Counted from the stretch's first letter, positions 50,785 to 62,043 are shown. The stretch: DNA of 64,000 nucleotides from Bacteroidota bacterium (GCA_022561875.1 JADFQJ010000011.1:1-64000), one strand, 5' to 3'. Made by a program: numbers and translations. The notes: generated by a model not told the origin, from the sequence alone.

Positions 50785-53694
50785 TTATTTATCCTTGCTA
50801 CACAACTGTTTATAAAGACAATATTTGCAAATTTCCTGATCCTCCACCTGCAGGAATGGAACACCAGGGTTGTACATTTCCTCAATTACTTTTTTTAACA
50901 AATCCATCAAAACCACTTCGTAGTCAGATATATCCAAAACCGGAGAAAAAGTTTTTTTGCCATCTTGGATAAAAACCCGGTAATCGAAATTTTTTTTATA
51001 AATATCTCTGACAGAATATAATCCAGGAACAACCGGGGTGACTAACCCATTCGTTTTCAGCATTAAGGCATACAGAAAAGTTTGGAAAACCGCTCTTTCC
51101 CTGTTCTTATCTCCTGAAACAAACAGATCGCTGATCAATTTAATTTTATTACCGGTTGCACCGGTTTTATAGTCTATTACACGAATTATCTCATTCACCT
51201 CGTCAATTCTGTCAACTCTTCCCCCTACCCTTACCTTTTCAGGTGCACCATCAATAATAACAGGAATATCTATCTGATGGGGTTTCTCTAACTCAATAAC
51301 CCGGAGAGGAGCGTATTTAAGATCGGTCTCCAGCAGAGTCACAACATATTTCAATAAAACATCACGTATAACCTTATTTTTTCCGGTAATCTCAGGTGCA
51401 TTTAATTTGGTATCTTCATTACTGAACCACACTTCCGTAAATGATTGGTTTACAACATCTCTTATTTTGTTGCGATCACCGATCAATCCCTTCAGAACCG
51501 GTACGTCAACGGTCTTTCCTTCATAAGGTTTGTATAACAAATTAACCGAATGATGTAACAGGTTTCCAAATACCAGCGGATCGATCTCTTCAACTACCTC
51601 ATCCGGCTCTTTAAGTCGTGCAACATACTTAAAATAAAATCTTAGTGAACAATCCAGGTATGTATTCAGGGCGCTCGGAGAAAGATGTCTTTTCACCTGA
51701 CCATCTCTGACAATATACACCGATAGTTTCTGCAAAGCTTCCCTGGTCTTGTATAACTTGAGAGGCTCATTCACAGCAATATTAATTTTATAACCAAGTA
51801 TCTTCTCTTTTATCTTAATGTCATTATCATACTTCAGTTGGGTAAGGAACCTGCTCATCTCGCCGGTTTTCAATCCTTCCGAACTGGTATTATAAATTAA
51901 GGAAACGTTACGGGCTCTTTGGATTAACCGGTAAAAATAATAAGCGTAAATTGAATCCTGATGTTCGATGGTCGGAAGGCCAAATCCCTTTCTCAGATTG
52001 AAAGGAATAAATGAATAGCCGTGTCGTGATTTAGGAAATATTCCTTCATTCATTGAAAGAACTACCACGTTCTCAAAATCTAAAGTCCTGGTTTCCAGTA
52101 TTCCCATTATCTGCAAACCTTTCAAAGGTTCCCCGCTGAATGGAATTTTTGCATCATGAATATACCTTTTAAGTAAACGATAATAAATATCGAGAGATAA
52201 TCTTATTCCTTTAGCTGATTTAACCATTTCATCAAGCCGCTTCACTGATGTATAGACATGGTAAATATATTCCCGTTCTAACTTTGAAAAACCTGACTTT
52301 TCCGTTTCTTCATCAGTATCCTTTTTATGAAGATGTTCCAGAATCTCCAGGAGATAAGATGAAATGTTCTCAACATTTTCAACAGGAGTAAAAATAAGCT
52401 GCAGCAAATGATTCTCAACTTTTTTTTCAGGAGTCCAGTAAATAATATTCTTAGTGTTTATCTCCTGCTCAATTCTTTTTGCTTCTTCGCCTGCAACACT
52501 TTGAATATAATTATTATAAAGGACGGTTAAAATATGTTTGAAATAAAAAACCGGTTTTCTTCCGGTTTTTTTCCGGAGTGATCGCTGAAGCTCAATCAAA
52601 TTGCACACCAGTCCATATACAGGTGTATCTTTCACAGGATATCCCATGGTAATATTAACATCGCTGATCTCTTCAGGCAAAGAATAGATCACCGGCATTA
52701 AAAGATGTTCATCCGGAAGAACCACTGCTGTTTTATGATCGATACTTCCAATCCCACCCGGTGTTTCCTTAAAAATTTGTTCCAGTATCTTTGCTTGCCC
52801 AACTTCTGACGGGACACCTGTAAATTCAATCTTTTTCTCACTATCCAGCATATGATTGAATGTGAAATCCAACTCCGCAGGTGGATATTTCTCTATGTTT
52901 CCCGAAATAAAAAAGCCTGCTTCCTGGTATTCCTTATCTTTTCCCAGGTAATAGAGGTCATAATCCCAATAAAATTCAGCTTTCCCGCTTTCTTTCAGAT
53001 ATTCAAACAACCTATCCTCAGCTCTGTTCAAAGCATTAAACCCGACAATAACGTATGATGAATATTTCAGTTCCGGTCCCTGGTCATCAGCTATTTTTTC
53101 CGCTACCTGCCTGTAAAGCATTCCCTCATACGCAACTCCCTCTTTACTGATCTTATTTTTGAACCCGGAATATATTTTATATAACACCTCCCACAAGCTA
53201 ACAAATTCTTCCTGGTGTACGGATTCTTTTTCCGGTTCAAACCATTTCCAGAATTGTTTAATGGCTTCAATTTGCTCCTTTTCAAAAGTAAAAAACTGAT
53301 CATCAATTCGCTTTAAATCACTCAGATTCCGGAACAGTTCTTTAGCAGAAACAAGGTATTTATCCACTTCATCAAAATCACTGAGAAACATTTCTCCCCA
53401 GTGGTAAAATTCATCAAAACTTTCTTCGGATTTCTTTTCATGCCGGAAGATTTTGTACAGTTCAAAAATCAAATAGAGCGGATCGGCTACCTGAAGACCG
53501 GAAAATTCCTGCATTAATTCCCTGATTGTCATGAAAACAGGAGACCAGACCGGTTTGTTCGTAATTTCACTAAGGTACTTGCTGAAAAACAAACCGGCTC
53601 TTTTATTCGGAAAGATCACACATACCTCACCCAGGTTCTTTTCATGCTTATTATAAACCTTTTTTGCAACCTGGTATAAGAAGTTGTTCTTCAA
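50785..53694 (-). CDS. addB: AddB-like PD-(D/E)XK nuclease/inactivated helicase subunit
   Basis: LSPSALNTYLDCSLRFYFKYVARLKEPDEV, RVGGRVDRIDEVNEIIRVIDYKTGA, C-terminal CKYCLYKQLC. Confidence 0.88.
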   Translation of the reverse strand: MKNNFLYQVAKKVYNKHEKNLGEVCVIFPNKRAGLFFSKYLSEITNKPVWSPVFMTIRELMQEFSGLQVADPLYLIFELYKIFRHEKKSEESFDEFYHWGEMFLSDFDEVDKYLVSAKELFRNLSDLKRIDDQFFTFEKEQIEAIKQFWKWFEPEKESVHQEEFVSLWEVLYKIYSGFKNKISKEGVAYEGMLYRQVAEKIADDQGPELKYSSYVIVGFNALNRAEDRLFEYLKESGKAEFYWDYDLYYLGKDKEYQEAGFFISGNIEKYPPAELDFTFNHMLDSEKKIEFTGVPSEVGQAKILEQIFKETPGGIGSIDHKTAVVLPDEHLLMPVIYSLPEEISDVNITMGYPVKDTPVYGLVCNLIELQRSLRKKTGRKPVFYFKHILTVLYNNYIQSVAGEEAKRIEQEINTKNIIYWTPEKKVENHLLQLIFTPVENVENISSYLLEILEHLHKKDTDEETEKSGFSKLEREYIYHVYTSVKRLDEMVKSAKGIRLSLDIYYRLLKRYIHDAKIPFSGEPLKGLQIMGILETRTLDFENVVVLSMNEGIFPKSRHGYSFIPFNLRKGFGLPTIEHQDSIYAYYFYRLIQRARNVSLIYNTSSEGLKTGEMSRFLTQLKYDNDIKIKEKILGYKINIAVNEPLKLYKTREALQKLSVYIVRDGQVKRHLSPSALNTYLDCSLRFYFKYVARLKEPDEVVEEIDPLVFGNLLHHSVNLLYKPYEGKTVDVPVLKGLIGDRNKIRDVVNQSFTEVWFSNEDTKLNAPEITGKNKVIRDVLLKYVVTLLETDLKYAPLRVIELEKPHQIDIPVIIDGAPEKVRVGGRVDRIDEVNEIIRVIDYKTGATGNKIKLISDLFVSGDKNRERAVFQTFLYALMLKTNGLVTPVVPGLYSVRDIYKKNFDYRVFIQDGKKTFSPVLDISDYEVVLMDLLKKVIEEMYNPGVPFLQVEDQEICKYCLYKQLCSKDK

Positions 53695-53742
53695 GATATC
53701 AAAGTATTAACACAAGATAAAAAATTTGTTATTAATTTCAAT

Positions 53743-53770
53743 GTTACGGGTTACGGGTTACGGGTTACGG
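53743..53770. repeat. Heptamer array (GTTACGG)x4
   Basis: Four exact units. Confidence 0.95.
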
Positions 53771-53849
53771 GTTTGTCTTACTTACTCACCTAACTTACCT
53801 ACTCACCAACTCACGTCTACTTCCGACTTCCTGCTTCCTGCTTCTTACT

Positions 53850-54803
53850 TTACTTCTTACTTCTTCGACCCTGCCATATATCCATTTCTTCCAGCTTTTG
53901 CTCAAAAAACTTAAGTATCTGATCCGTTCTTTTCAAATTCCACTGCGGACCGGCCAGTAATCCCGGTGGTGCTTCTCCCGTTATCCTTTCAACAACAAAT
54001 GCCGGATTGAGTCTCTCAACAAAATTTACAATAAATTCAATATATTCCTTCCAGGTAAACAAGTTGAATCGTTCAGGATGTTCCCTGTATTCACCTGACA
54101 TAGCAGTATCCTTAATAATTTGCAATTGATGGAATTTTATATTGTCCAAAGGTAAGCCGGAAATGATATCTGCTTCATCGAGCATTTGTTTCCTGCTCTC
54201 ACCCGGCAGACCAAAAATTAAGTGAGCACCAACATGAATACCCTTCCTGGCTGTTTTTTCAATTGCCTCAACACTTTGCTCATAAGTATGTCCCCGGTTT
54301 ATCCGTTCAAGGGTTGAATTATAGCATGACTCAATACCGTATTCAATGATAATATAGTGATTTTCAGCCAGTTCGCTAAAATAATCGAGTTTCTCATCAT
54401 CCACACAATCAGGACGAGTTCCAATAACCAATCCAACCACTTCGGGGAATTTCAGTGCTTCCCGGTAGATCTTCTTCAGATCAGCAAGTGGAGCATATGT
54501 ATTGGAATAGGCCTGGAAATATGCAAGATATTTAGTCGCCCTGCGATACCGTACTTTATGAAATTCAATCCCCTGCCTTATCTGGTGACCAACAGGTTTT
54601 TCAGGGCTGCAATAAGAAGGATTAAAAGCATTATTGTTGCAATAGGTACAACCACCCGTTGCAATTAAGCCATCCCGGTTAGGGCATGTAAATCCGGCAT
54701 CGATACTCACTTTCTGAACTCTTTCTCCAAATATTTTCTTAAAATAGTTCGAGTAAGCATTAAATCTTCTCTCATCACCCCAGCTATATACCTTTTTGCT
54801 CAT
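53850..54803 (-). CDS. Radical SAM protein, TIGR01212-like family
   Basis: [61 protein letters not shown]. Confidence 0.93.
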   Translation of the reverse strand: MSKKVYSWGDERRFNAYSNYFKKIFGERVQKVSIDAGFTCPNRDGLIATGGCTYCNNNAFNPSYCSPEKPVGHQIRQGIEFHKVRYRRATKYLAYFQAYSNTYAPLADLKKIYREALKFPEVVGLVIGTRPDCVDDEKLDYFSELAENHYIIIEYGIESCYNSTLERINRGHTYEQSVEAIEKTARKGIHVGAHLIFGLPGESRKQMLDEADIISGLPLDNIKFHQLQIIKDTAMSGEYREHPERFNLFTWKEYIEFIVNFVERLNPAFVVERITGEAPPGLLAGPQWNLKRTDQILKFFEQKLEEMDIWQGRRSKK

Positions 54804-54865
54804 AAATTATCTTAAAATTGCAATTATGTACTTTCTTAACTTTCAAAATTCATGTTTCATATTTG

Positions 54866-55016
54866 GGTTAAAATTTATGCATACCTTTAAAGCATGATTA
54901 GTATACGGATTTTGCGAACGCAGTGAAGCAATCTTTCATGACTTTTCATAAAGCTTATGACATTTCATTGTTTTGGCATTCTGTTTGTTTTTAGGAGTTT
55001 ACTTCTCCCCTTACTC
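54866..55016 (+). repeat. MITE-like element, copy truncated at the distal end
   Basis: GGTTAAAATTTATGCATACCTTTAAAGCATGATTAGTATACGGATTTTGCGAACGCAGTGAAGCAATCTTTCATG..., parallel to 14291-14440. Confidence 0.7.
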
Positions 55017-55034
55017 ACCTACTCTACCACTCAC

Positions 55035-58000
55035 CTACACTTGAACAACTTCATCCAGCTCGACATACCAGAGATATCCTTCAGTATGCCTGTAGCCCAT
55101 TTCTGAAAGATAACCCATATACTGCCTGATCTGTGATAAGTGTTTTGTCTCCTGAACTTTTCCGAATTTATAATCGATAACCACTGTTTTTTCATCATTA
55201 TAAATAACCCTGTCAGGTCGCCTGATCTTTCCATCCCTCAATATAATATCAGCCTCAGTTTTTACTTTCCATTTATCACTGAACCAATCTTTTACCCTAA
55301 AATCTTCCAGCTTATGGCAAACCTGTTCCTGAATCACGGGTATTTCACCGGCTGAAATTTTACCCGCATGAAATAGCTTTTTTACTGAAGATTTAACATC
55401 CTTCACGGTAGTAATATTCTCAAATATCTCATGCATTATTTTTCCATAACTCACCTTTGATCTTTCACCCATCCCGGCCGGTTCAAAATAACCATCCGAC
55501 TGAAGATTCAACCAAAGTTTCCCGGAGTACTCATGAGACGGATAAGTTCTCACTGCCATTTCTCCCAATCCAATCTCCCCGGAAACATCTTTCGTTATTT
55601 CATTATTACCTAACCTGAAAAGTTTTTTTTCCACATCCCAAAATCCCGAAAAGTCAATCCCCTGTTTTTCCGTTTCGCGGTTTACAGCTTCAATATCGAG
55701 GTGGAGGGCCGAACTAACCAGTTGTCCTGCATCAGTAAGCCCACCATCCTTTGCAGGTACAGGACACATTACGAACAAACTCTCCTTCGCCCTTGTAAAT
55801 GCAACATACAACAAATTAAGGTTATCGATAAAAACATAAAATTTTTCACGGAAATAATCCTTGTAAAATTCCGTTAAGGCTAATCCCTTCACATATTTTA
55901 CCGGAACCCGTTCCAGCTTGTTAAACGGAGCCGTTTGAGGGTTACACCATATCACCGGGTGTTTTTCATGATCAATTTTCCAATTACAAAACGGTATTAT
56001 TACCGATCTGAACTGCAAACCCTTAGCCTTATGCAAGGTTAGAACACGGACTGCATCCAGTTTTTCAGATAACTGGATACTCTTTTCCGATCCGGTTTGC
56101 TTCCACCATTCTAAAAATTGCATGATCCCTGAAATCTCATTCTTTGAGTACTCTATTACAAGATCCTGAAAAGCCTGAATGAATGGGATTTCATTCTCCA
56201 TAGTGTTCAGCTTAAAAATCCTGATCAGGTTTTCGGTCAGTTCAAACAGTGGGAGGTTCTTTAGCTTCTGCAGCTTTTCATTGAATTCTACGGGTAAGAC
56301 CGATACCAGCATGGTGTCACGGTCATCCGCCTCAAATACTTCATTCATCTCCTGCACTTCCTCCCCGGTTTGTTTATCCTTTTTCTTAAGGCAGTAAAGC
56401 AACCAGGTGCTATTGATTTCATCATCATGATTCACAATATACCGCAGCATTCCCAATAAAAACATAACAGCTTCTGAATTCCTGATAAATAATGAATCAT
56501 CCGAGATCAGGTTATATGTCCATCTCTGTTCCGGATCATTATTCATGTACCCAAGCAGGCTTTCCATAACCATTACAGCCTGAGCCTTTTTCCTGACAAG
56601 TATTGCAATCTCACCGGGTTTCAATCCTTTATCAAGCAAGTCACCTACCATGGCAGGTAATTTCTCCAGCACTTTACTTTCCCAATTCTCTCCCCCGGGA
56701 TCAATAAATGATATCTCAATATATCCTCCTTCTTTATCTCCATTTCCGGATAAAACCTGGATATGATCACTGAAAACACCGGAAATTGTGGTACTAATAC
56801 CTAAACCTTTCATATCCAGGTTCTTTTCACCATTCTCCTCAAGATCGCTGATAAAATGATCATCCAGTAGCTTCTTTGCTGCCTCAAACAGTCTGTTGTT
56901 AAAATCGATTATATTTCGTTTGCTCCTCCAGTTCTCCCTCAATGGTTTTCTATCCACCTCAAAAATATTATGATCTCCTGCAGCAAGAGAAGCCAGAATG
57001 TTCCAGTCACTGTTTCTCCACCGGTATATCGATTGTTTCACATCTCCAACAACCAGGTTTTTAAATCCTTCCGAGAGACTATTGATTATCAACGGTTTAA
57101 AATTCTCCCATTGGACTTTTGATGTATCCTGAAATTCGTCGATCATGAAATATTTGAAATAATTACCTGTCTTTTCGTAAATATATGGCGCTTCATTACC
57201 ATTAATGATTTTATTAAGAAATACAGGGACATCGGATAAAAGGAATAGATTATTATCATGTGTAATATCTCTGACTTGCTGTTCAATATCTGCTAATATT
57301 CCATACGAAAACAGATTTTCATTTATCCTTACTGCTGTAAAATATTCCCTGAAGTTTTCATTATAAAATTCAATTGTCCGCTTTAAAATTTCATTTAGTC
57401 CACCATCTACCGCTGCAATAATTTCATTCTTTTTTTCAGATGTTGGTTTAAACCATTCATCCGGATTATCAACAGCTCCTGCATCACGTTTACGAGGAGT
57501 GAGTTTCTGCCTGTTTCTTTCATTCAGATACCAGAAATAACGTGGAACACTCGAGCTTCCGTATTTAAAATCTTCAATCTCCAGTGAATTTTTATTAATT
57601 AGGTCCAATCCTTGATTTCCATATTTCTCCAAAGTATTTTCAAATGAGTGTATGATCTTATACAAACTCGTCTGGTAGACACTCAGTTTCTGCAAAAAAG
57701 AGTCAGTCCCACCCGGTTTAAACTCATTACCAGTCCCCTGATAGTCTTCTGCAAAAATTTCATTACCAAGATCAAGCAGACTATCCCTGAAATTCCAGTT
57801 CCGCCCTTCTTCAATCCTGCTTTCTGCAAATCTGGTCAGCCAATCAATTAATTTGGGCTTTTTATCCAGATTCTCCATCAGGTCATCAACCGCCTGTTCA
57901 AGGATTCTTCTATTATCAAGCTCAAGGTTAAATCCAAATTGCAAACCGGTTTCCCTGGCAAATGAAATAAGGATCCGCTGGAAAAAATTATCAATGGTCC

Positions 58001-58367
58001 CTACCGAAAATCTGGAATAATCATGCAGAAGCCTGTCTCTAATCATCCCGGCTTCCCTTTTTATTTTTTCCGGAGTCGATCCCAGTTCTTGAATAATTCT
58101 ATCTGTTGCCGGGGTTTTTTCACCGGTAGCAAGATTATTCAATTCTTCCAATATCCTTGCTTTCATTTCGGCAGTAGCTTTATTAGTAAATGTCACAGCA
58201 AGGATATATCTGTACTCATGCCCCGATTTAAAAAGTAACTTGATATATTCAACAGCCAGTGTAAAAGTTTTTCCTGAGCCCGCCGAAGCACTATATACTG
58301 TTAGTTTTGACATGGAGTATTGAAACAGAACAATGAAGAATAAAAGTAAGAAAAAAGCAGAGAACAA
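55035..58367 (-). CDS. addA: AddA/RecB-like UvrD-family helicase-nuclease
   Basis: 1110 aa; VYSASAGSGKTFTLAVEYIKLLF (Walker A), FKYFMIDEFQDTSKVQW, VLTLHKAKGLQFRSVIIP, LLYVAFTRAKESLFV, C-terminal KTEADIILRDGKIRRPDRVIYNDEKTVVIDYKFG. Confidence 0.93.
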   Translation of the reverse strand: MFSAFFLLLFFIVLFQYSMSKLTVYSASAGSGKTFTLAVEYIKLLFKSGHEYRYILAVTFTNKATAEMKARILEELNNLATGEKTPATDRIIQELGSTPEKIKREAGMIRDRLLHDYSRFSVGTIDNFFQRILISFARETGLQFGFNLELDNRRILEQAVDDLMENLDKKPKLIDWLTRFAESRIEEGRNWNFRDSLLDLGNEIFAEDYQGTGNEFKPGGTDSFLQKLSVYQTSLYKIIHSFENTLEKYGNQGLDLINKNSLEIEDFKYGSSSVPRYFWYLNERNRQKLTPRKRDAGAVDNPDEWFKPTSEKKNEIIAAVDGGLNEILKRTIEFYNENFREYFTAVRINENLFSYGILADIEQQVRDITHDNNLFLLSDVPVFLNKIINGNEAPYIYEKTGNYFKYFMIDEFQDTSKVQWENFKPLIINSLSEGFKNLVVGDVKQSIYRWRNSDWNILASLAAGDHNIFEVDRKPLRENWRSKRNIIDFNNRLFEAAKKLLDDHFISDLEENGEKNLDMKGLGISTTISGVFSDHIQVLSGNGDKEGGYIEISFIDPGGENWESKVLEKLPAMVGDLLDKGLKPGEIAILVRKKAQAVMVMESLLGYMNNDPEQRWTYNLISDDSLFIRNSEAVMFLLGMLRYIVNHDDEINSTWLLYCLKKKDKQTGEEVQEMNEVFEADDRDTMLVSVLPVEFNEKLQKLKNLPLFELTENLIRIFKLNTMENEIPFIQAFQDLVIEYSKNEISGIMQFLEWWKQTGSEKSIQLSEKLDAVRVLTLHKAKGLQFRSVIIPFCNWKIDHEKHPVIWCNPQTAPFNKLERVPVKYVKGLALTEFYKDYFREKFYVFIDNLNLLYVAFTRAKESLFVMCPVPAKDGGLTDAGQLVSSALHLDIEAVNRETEKQGIDFSGFWDVEKKLFRLGNNEITKDVSGEIGLGEMAVRTYPSHEYSGKLWLNLQSDGYFEPAGMGERSKVSYGKIMHEIFENITTVKDVKSSVKKLFHAGKISAGEIPVIQEQVCHKLEDFRVKDWFSDKWKVKTEADIILRDGKIRRPDRVIYNDEKTVVIDYKFGKVQETKHLSQIRQYMGYLSEMGYRHTEGYLWYVELDEVVQV

Positions 58368-58418
58368 ACCGGGTTACATCAAATAATATTGAAGGAAGTA
58401 GGTGAGGAAGGTGAGTGT

Positions 58419-58481
58419 AGAGCAAAGAGTAAGGAGCGGTGAGAGATGAGTGATGAGCGATGAGTTGAAGAGTGAATAATG
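58419..58481. repeat. Heptamer array, about 9 units
   Basis: AGAGCAA AGAGTAA GGAGCGG TGAGAGA TGAGTGA TGAGCGA TGAGTTG AAGAGTG AATAATG in register. Confidence 0.8.
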
Positions 58482-58660
58482 AAGAAGAAGACTAAGGAAA
58501 CTTAATTTTTAACTCGTAACCCGTAACACATTGGAAGGATGAAGGTTGAAGGATGATAACGTAAAATCTTTCCACTATTCCATTATTCCATCATTCCATT
58601 CTTCCATTCTTTAATGAATTTTATACTAATTTTGGTTATTTCCAATAAACAATTTCAATT

Positions 58661-59656
58661 ATGGAAATTTATAACCCTTCAGTTGGACGTTATGACAGGA
58701 TGAAATACAAACGTTGTGGAAACAGTGGATTACTATTACCACAGGTTTCTTTAGGATTATGGCATAATTTCGGAGATGTCGATTTGTTTGAAAATTCAAA
58801 AGAAATCATTTTCCGGGCTTTCGACCTGGGCATAACGCATTTCGACCTGGCGAACAACTATGGTCCCCCACCCGGGTCGGCCGAGGAAAACTTTGGTAAA
58901 ATTTTGAAGAAACATCTGGCTCTTTACCGTGATGAACTTATTATTTCATCAAAGGCCGGATATGACATGTGGCCCGGGCCGTATGGTGAATGGGGTTCCA
59001 GGAAATATCTTATTGCCAGCCTCGATCAAAGCCTGCAACGAATGGGACTGGATTACGTTGATATTTTCTACTCACACAGGCCTGATCCTGTCACTCCGTT
59101 AGAAGAAACCTTGGGAGCTCTTGCACAAATTGTCAGGCAAGGGAAAGCGTTGTATATTGGTTTATCCAATTATGATTCGGAGACAATGAGACAGGCTGTT
59201 AAAATCCTGGATTCACTCAACACTCCCTGCCTCATCCACCAGCCAAGATACTCTATGCTCGACAGATGGGTTGAAGATTCATTGCTTGATGTTCTGGAAG
59301 AAAATGGAATTGGATGCATTTGCTTCTCTCCTTTAGCCCAGGGACTGTTAACTGATAAATATCTGAAAAACATACCCGAAAATTCACGTGCAGCCAAACC
59401 CCATGGATTCCTTCAAAAGACCACAATCACCCCTGAACTAAGGAAAAAAACTTTCAAACTGAATACCATGGCTGTTCGCAGGGGACAATCCCTTGCTCAA
59501 ATGGCTTTGGCATGGATACTGAAAGATGACAGGGTAACCTCTGTCCTGATCGGCGCCAGTAATGTTGACCAGCTTGAAAATTCACTTGAATGTTTGAATA
59601 ATACTACTTTTACAAGTGAAGAACTGGATGATATTAAAAAAATACTTGTGGTGTAA
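58661..59656 (+). CDS. Aldo/keto reductase (YghZ-like, L-glyceraldehyde 3-phosphate reductase type)
   Basis: HFDLANNYGPPPGSAEENFGKIL; YVDIFYSHRPDP; GLSNYDSETM; SVLIGASNVDQLENSL. Confidence 0.94.
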   Translation: MEIYNPSVGRYDRMKYKRCGNSGLLLPQVSLGLWHNFGDVDLFENSKEIIFRAFDLGITHFDLANNYGPPPGSAEENFGKILKKHLALYRDELIISSKAGYDMWPGPYGEWGSRKYLIASLDQSLQRMGLDYVDIFYSHRPDPVTPLEETLGALAQIVRQGKALYIGLSNYDSETMRQAVKILDSLNTPCLIHQPRYSMLDRWVEDSLLDVLEENGIGCICFSPLAQGLLTDKYLKNIPENSRAAKPHGFLQKTTITPELRKKTFKLNTMAVRRGQSLAQMALAWILKDDRVTSVLIGASNVDQLENSLECLNNTTFTSEELDDIKKILVV

Positions 59657-59767
59657 AGAACATAGCTTAGGAAAAGAAATTAAAAAATGTAATCATTGTA
59701 ATTATTCTAATAATTTTAACTTTATTCCAGGATTAAAGCTAAGGCTGAGGCTTCTATTTATTAATCA

Positions 59768-60958
59768 ATGAATAATTCTAAAATTCCGATACATAAAAAA
59801 ATAATTGTCGGGTTATCCGGTGGAGTTGATTCAAGTGTTGCAGCATATCTTCTGAAAAAACAGGGCTATGATGTCGAGGCTTTGTTCATGAAAAACTGGC
59901 ATGATACAACAGGTGTGCTCAAGGGTGACTGTCCCTGGGATGATGACATGATGTTTGCTGAAATGGTTGCTGATAAACTGGAAATACCGTTTCACCATAT
60001 AGATTTGAGCAAAGAATACCGCGAACGTGTAGTTGATTATATGTTCAATGAATACAAAGAAGGGCGAACTCCAAATCCTGATGTACTCTGCAACAGGGAG
60101 ATCAAATTCGATCTTTTTGCCAGGGAAGCACGCAGACTGGGCGGGGATATGGTAGCTACCGGTCATTACTGCCGGAAAGAAGAAACCATTTCCGGCGGTA
60201 AAACGATATACAGACTACTGGCAGGTGTTGATAAAAACAAAGACCAGAGTTATTTTCTATGCCAGATATCTCAGAAGCAATTGTCAAATGCCATTTTTCC
60301 GCTGGGCAACATTACAAAACCTGAAGTAAGAAAAATTGCTTCGGAACTTGACCTTGCAACAGCAAAACGAAAGGATTCACAGGGTATCTGTTTTGTTGGT
60401 AAAGTTGATCTGCCGGTATTTCTGCAACAACAACTTGCCATAAAAAAAGGTGACACTATTGAAATACCACAGGGCTTTTACGACAACCTCAAAAAACCTG
60501 ACTCACTTGAGGATATTACTAAAGAATACCCGTACAAGCCACATGACGGAATAAAGATCGGAGAACATAACGGTGCACACTTTTTTACTATCGGACAAAG
60601 AAAAGGATTGAATATCGGAGGTAAAACCGAACCTCTTTTTGTTATCGATATTGACACAAACATGAATATTATCTACACCGGGATGGGTAAGAGTCACACG
60701 GGTCTCTTCCGCAAAGGACTATTTGTAAAATCAGACGAAATACACTGGCTTAGAAACGATCAGGAAATGAAACCGGGAGGGAACCGGAAGATGCTGGCAA
60801 GGATCCGCTACCGCCAGCCACTTCAGGAAGCCACTCTTCATATGAAGGAGGAAGGCATGTACATTGTCTTTGCAAAATCTCAAAGAGGAGTTGCACGGGG
60901 CCAGTTTGTTGCCTGGTATGATGGAGAGGAACTGATCGGTTCAGGAGTGATCTATTAA
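59768..60958 (+). CDS. mnmA: tRNA-specific 2-thiouridylase MnmA
   Basis: IIVGLSGGVDSSVAAYLLKKQGYDV, NPDVLCNREIKFDLF, KRKDSQGICFVGKVDLPVFLQQ, FTIGQRKGLNIGG. Confidence 0.97.
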   Translation: MNNSKIPIHKKIIVGLSGGVDSSVAAYLLKKQGYDVEALFMKNWHDTTGVLKGDCPWDDDMMFAEMVADKLEIPFHHIDLSKEYRERVVDYMFNEYKEGRTPNPDVLCNREIKFDLFAREARRLGGDMVATGHYCRKEETISGGKTIYRLLAGVDKNKDQSYFLCQISQKQLSNAIFPLGNITKPEVRKIASELDLATAKRKDSQGICFVGKVDLPVFLQQQLAIKKGDTIEIPQGFYDNLKKPDSLEDITKEYPYKPHDGIKIGEHNGAHFFTIGQRKGLNIGGKTEPLFVIDIDTNMNIIYTGMGKSHTGLFRKGLFVKSDEIHWLRNDQEMKPGGNRKMLARIRYRQPLQEATLHMKEEGMYIVFAKSQRGVARGQFVAWYDGEELIGSGVIY

Positions 60959-61156
60959 TTAAATGTATCGGAATTTCAATGATTATGGCTTGATAATGGA
61001 TAATTTCATTATACTTCGCATTTTTAATTATTTATAAAATCTAAAAATTAAAGTTTCTTTAATCAATTTGTGAAGCTATGTTCCTGATATTGAAAATATA
61101 ATACTCCTTAAATAAGGCAAAAAAACAAACTGGTAATAAGAACCGAAACGAAAAAA

Positions 61157-61996
61157 TCACCAGATATCCATTCTTTCATTGAAACGGTAGATTGCTTCAC
61201 ACAAACCGGTATTTTCATCATCTCCAACAACCTCATACTTCTCACACAGCTCATCCGGAGAATTATATACTATAAAACTGTTTTCAGCCCAGTCGAGCAA
61301 GGTAATATCATTATAATCATTACCCAGTGCCATAACATTAGATAATGGTATATCAAGTTTACTTATAAGGAACGAAGAACCTGTTCTCTTTGAAACACAG
61401 GATGGAAAGATCTCGGTCCATACCGACTCGCCATCCAACGGTGAAGTGGATCTTACAATATGATACCCTGGAAACATTCCGCTTACCTTATCATGAATAC
61501 CGGTATCCTTTTTAGATATAATCAGAAACTGGCATGCTTCACCCAATTCTGCTTCAGGATTCTCCACAGGTTTTGCAAACTCTGAATAAAGCTCATTCCT
61601 GTAATGAAAATCCGGCATAATATTATTCAAATCTGCGTAAAGATATTTATGATTATCCGGTATGGGCTTGTGCACAGCAAAGGAAAGTTTTTCTAACCAT
61701 AACTTTTTTGCAATCGCCTGAGTTTCATCCGATTTAAGACCCTGACTATATATCAGCTCTTTTGTTTTCCAGTTTAAAATACCGGCACCACTTGAAAATA
61801 TCAGATAATCCAGGGGAAATCCATTTCCAAGTGCCCTGTTAAAAGAAAAAACCGATCTGCCTGTTGCAACAACCCTGCATATTTTCTCCCTTTTTAACAT
61901 GTTCAGTATCTCAAAGTCCCGCTCGTCGATCTTCCCCTTACGCGGAAGAATAGTACCATCCAGATCCATAATTACCATCGCCTTGTAATCCATCAT
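61157..61996 (-). CDS. HAD-family hydrolase, Cof-type
   Basis: MVIMDLDGTILPRKGKI; VVATGRSVFSFNRAL; VMALGNDYNDITLLDWAENSFIV. Confidence 0.92.
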   Translation of the reverse strand: MMDYKAMVIMDLDGTILPRKGKIDERDFEILNMLKREKICRVVATGRSVFSFNRALGNGFPLDYLIFSSGAGILNWKTKELIYSQGLKSDETQAIAKKLWLEKLSFAVHKPIPDNHKYLYADLNNIMPDFHYRNELYSEFAKPVENPEAELGEACQFLIISKKDTGIHDKVSGMFPGYHIVRSTSPLDGESVWTEIFPSCVSKRTGSSFLISKLDIPLSNVMALGNDYNDITLLDWAENSFIVYNSPDELCEKYEVVGDDENTGLCEAIYRFNERMDIW

Positions 61997-62043
61997 AGTT
62001 AGTGTTCGTCCATAAAGTCAAACAAATTTTGAATTAAAAAATC

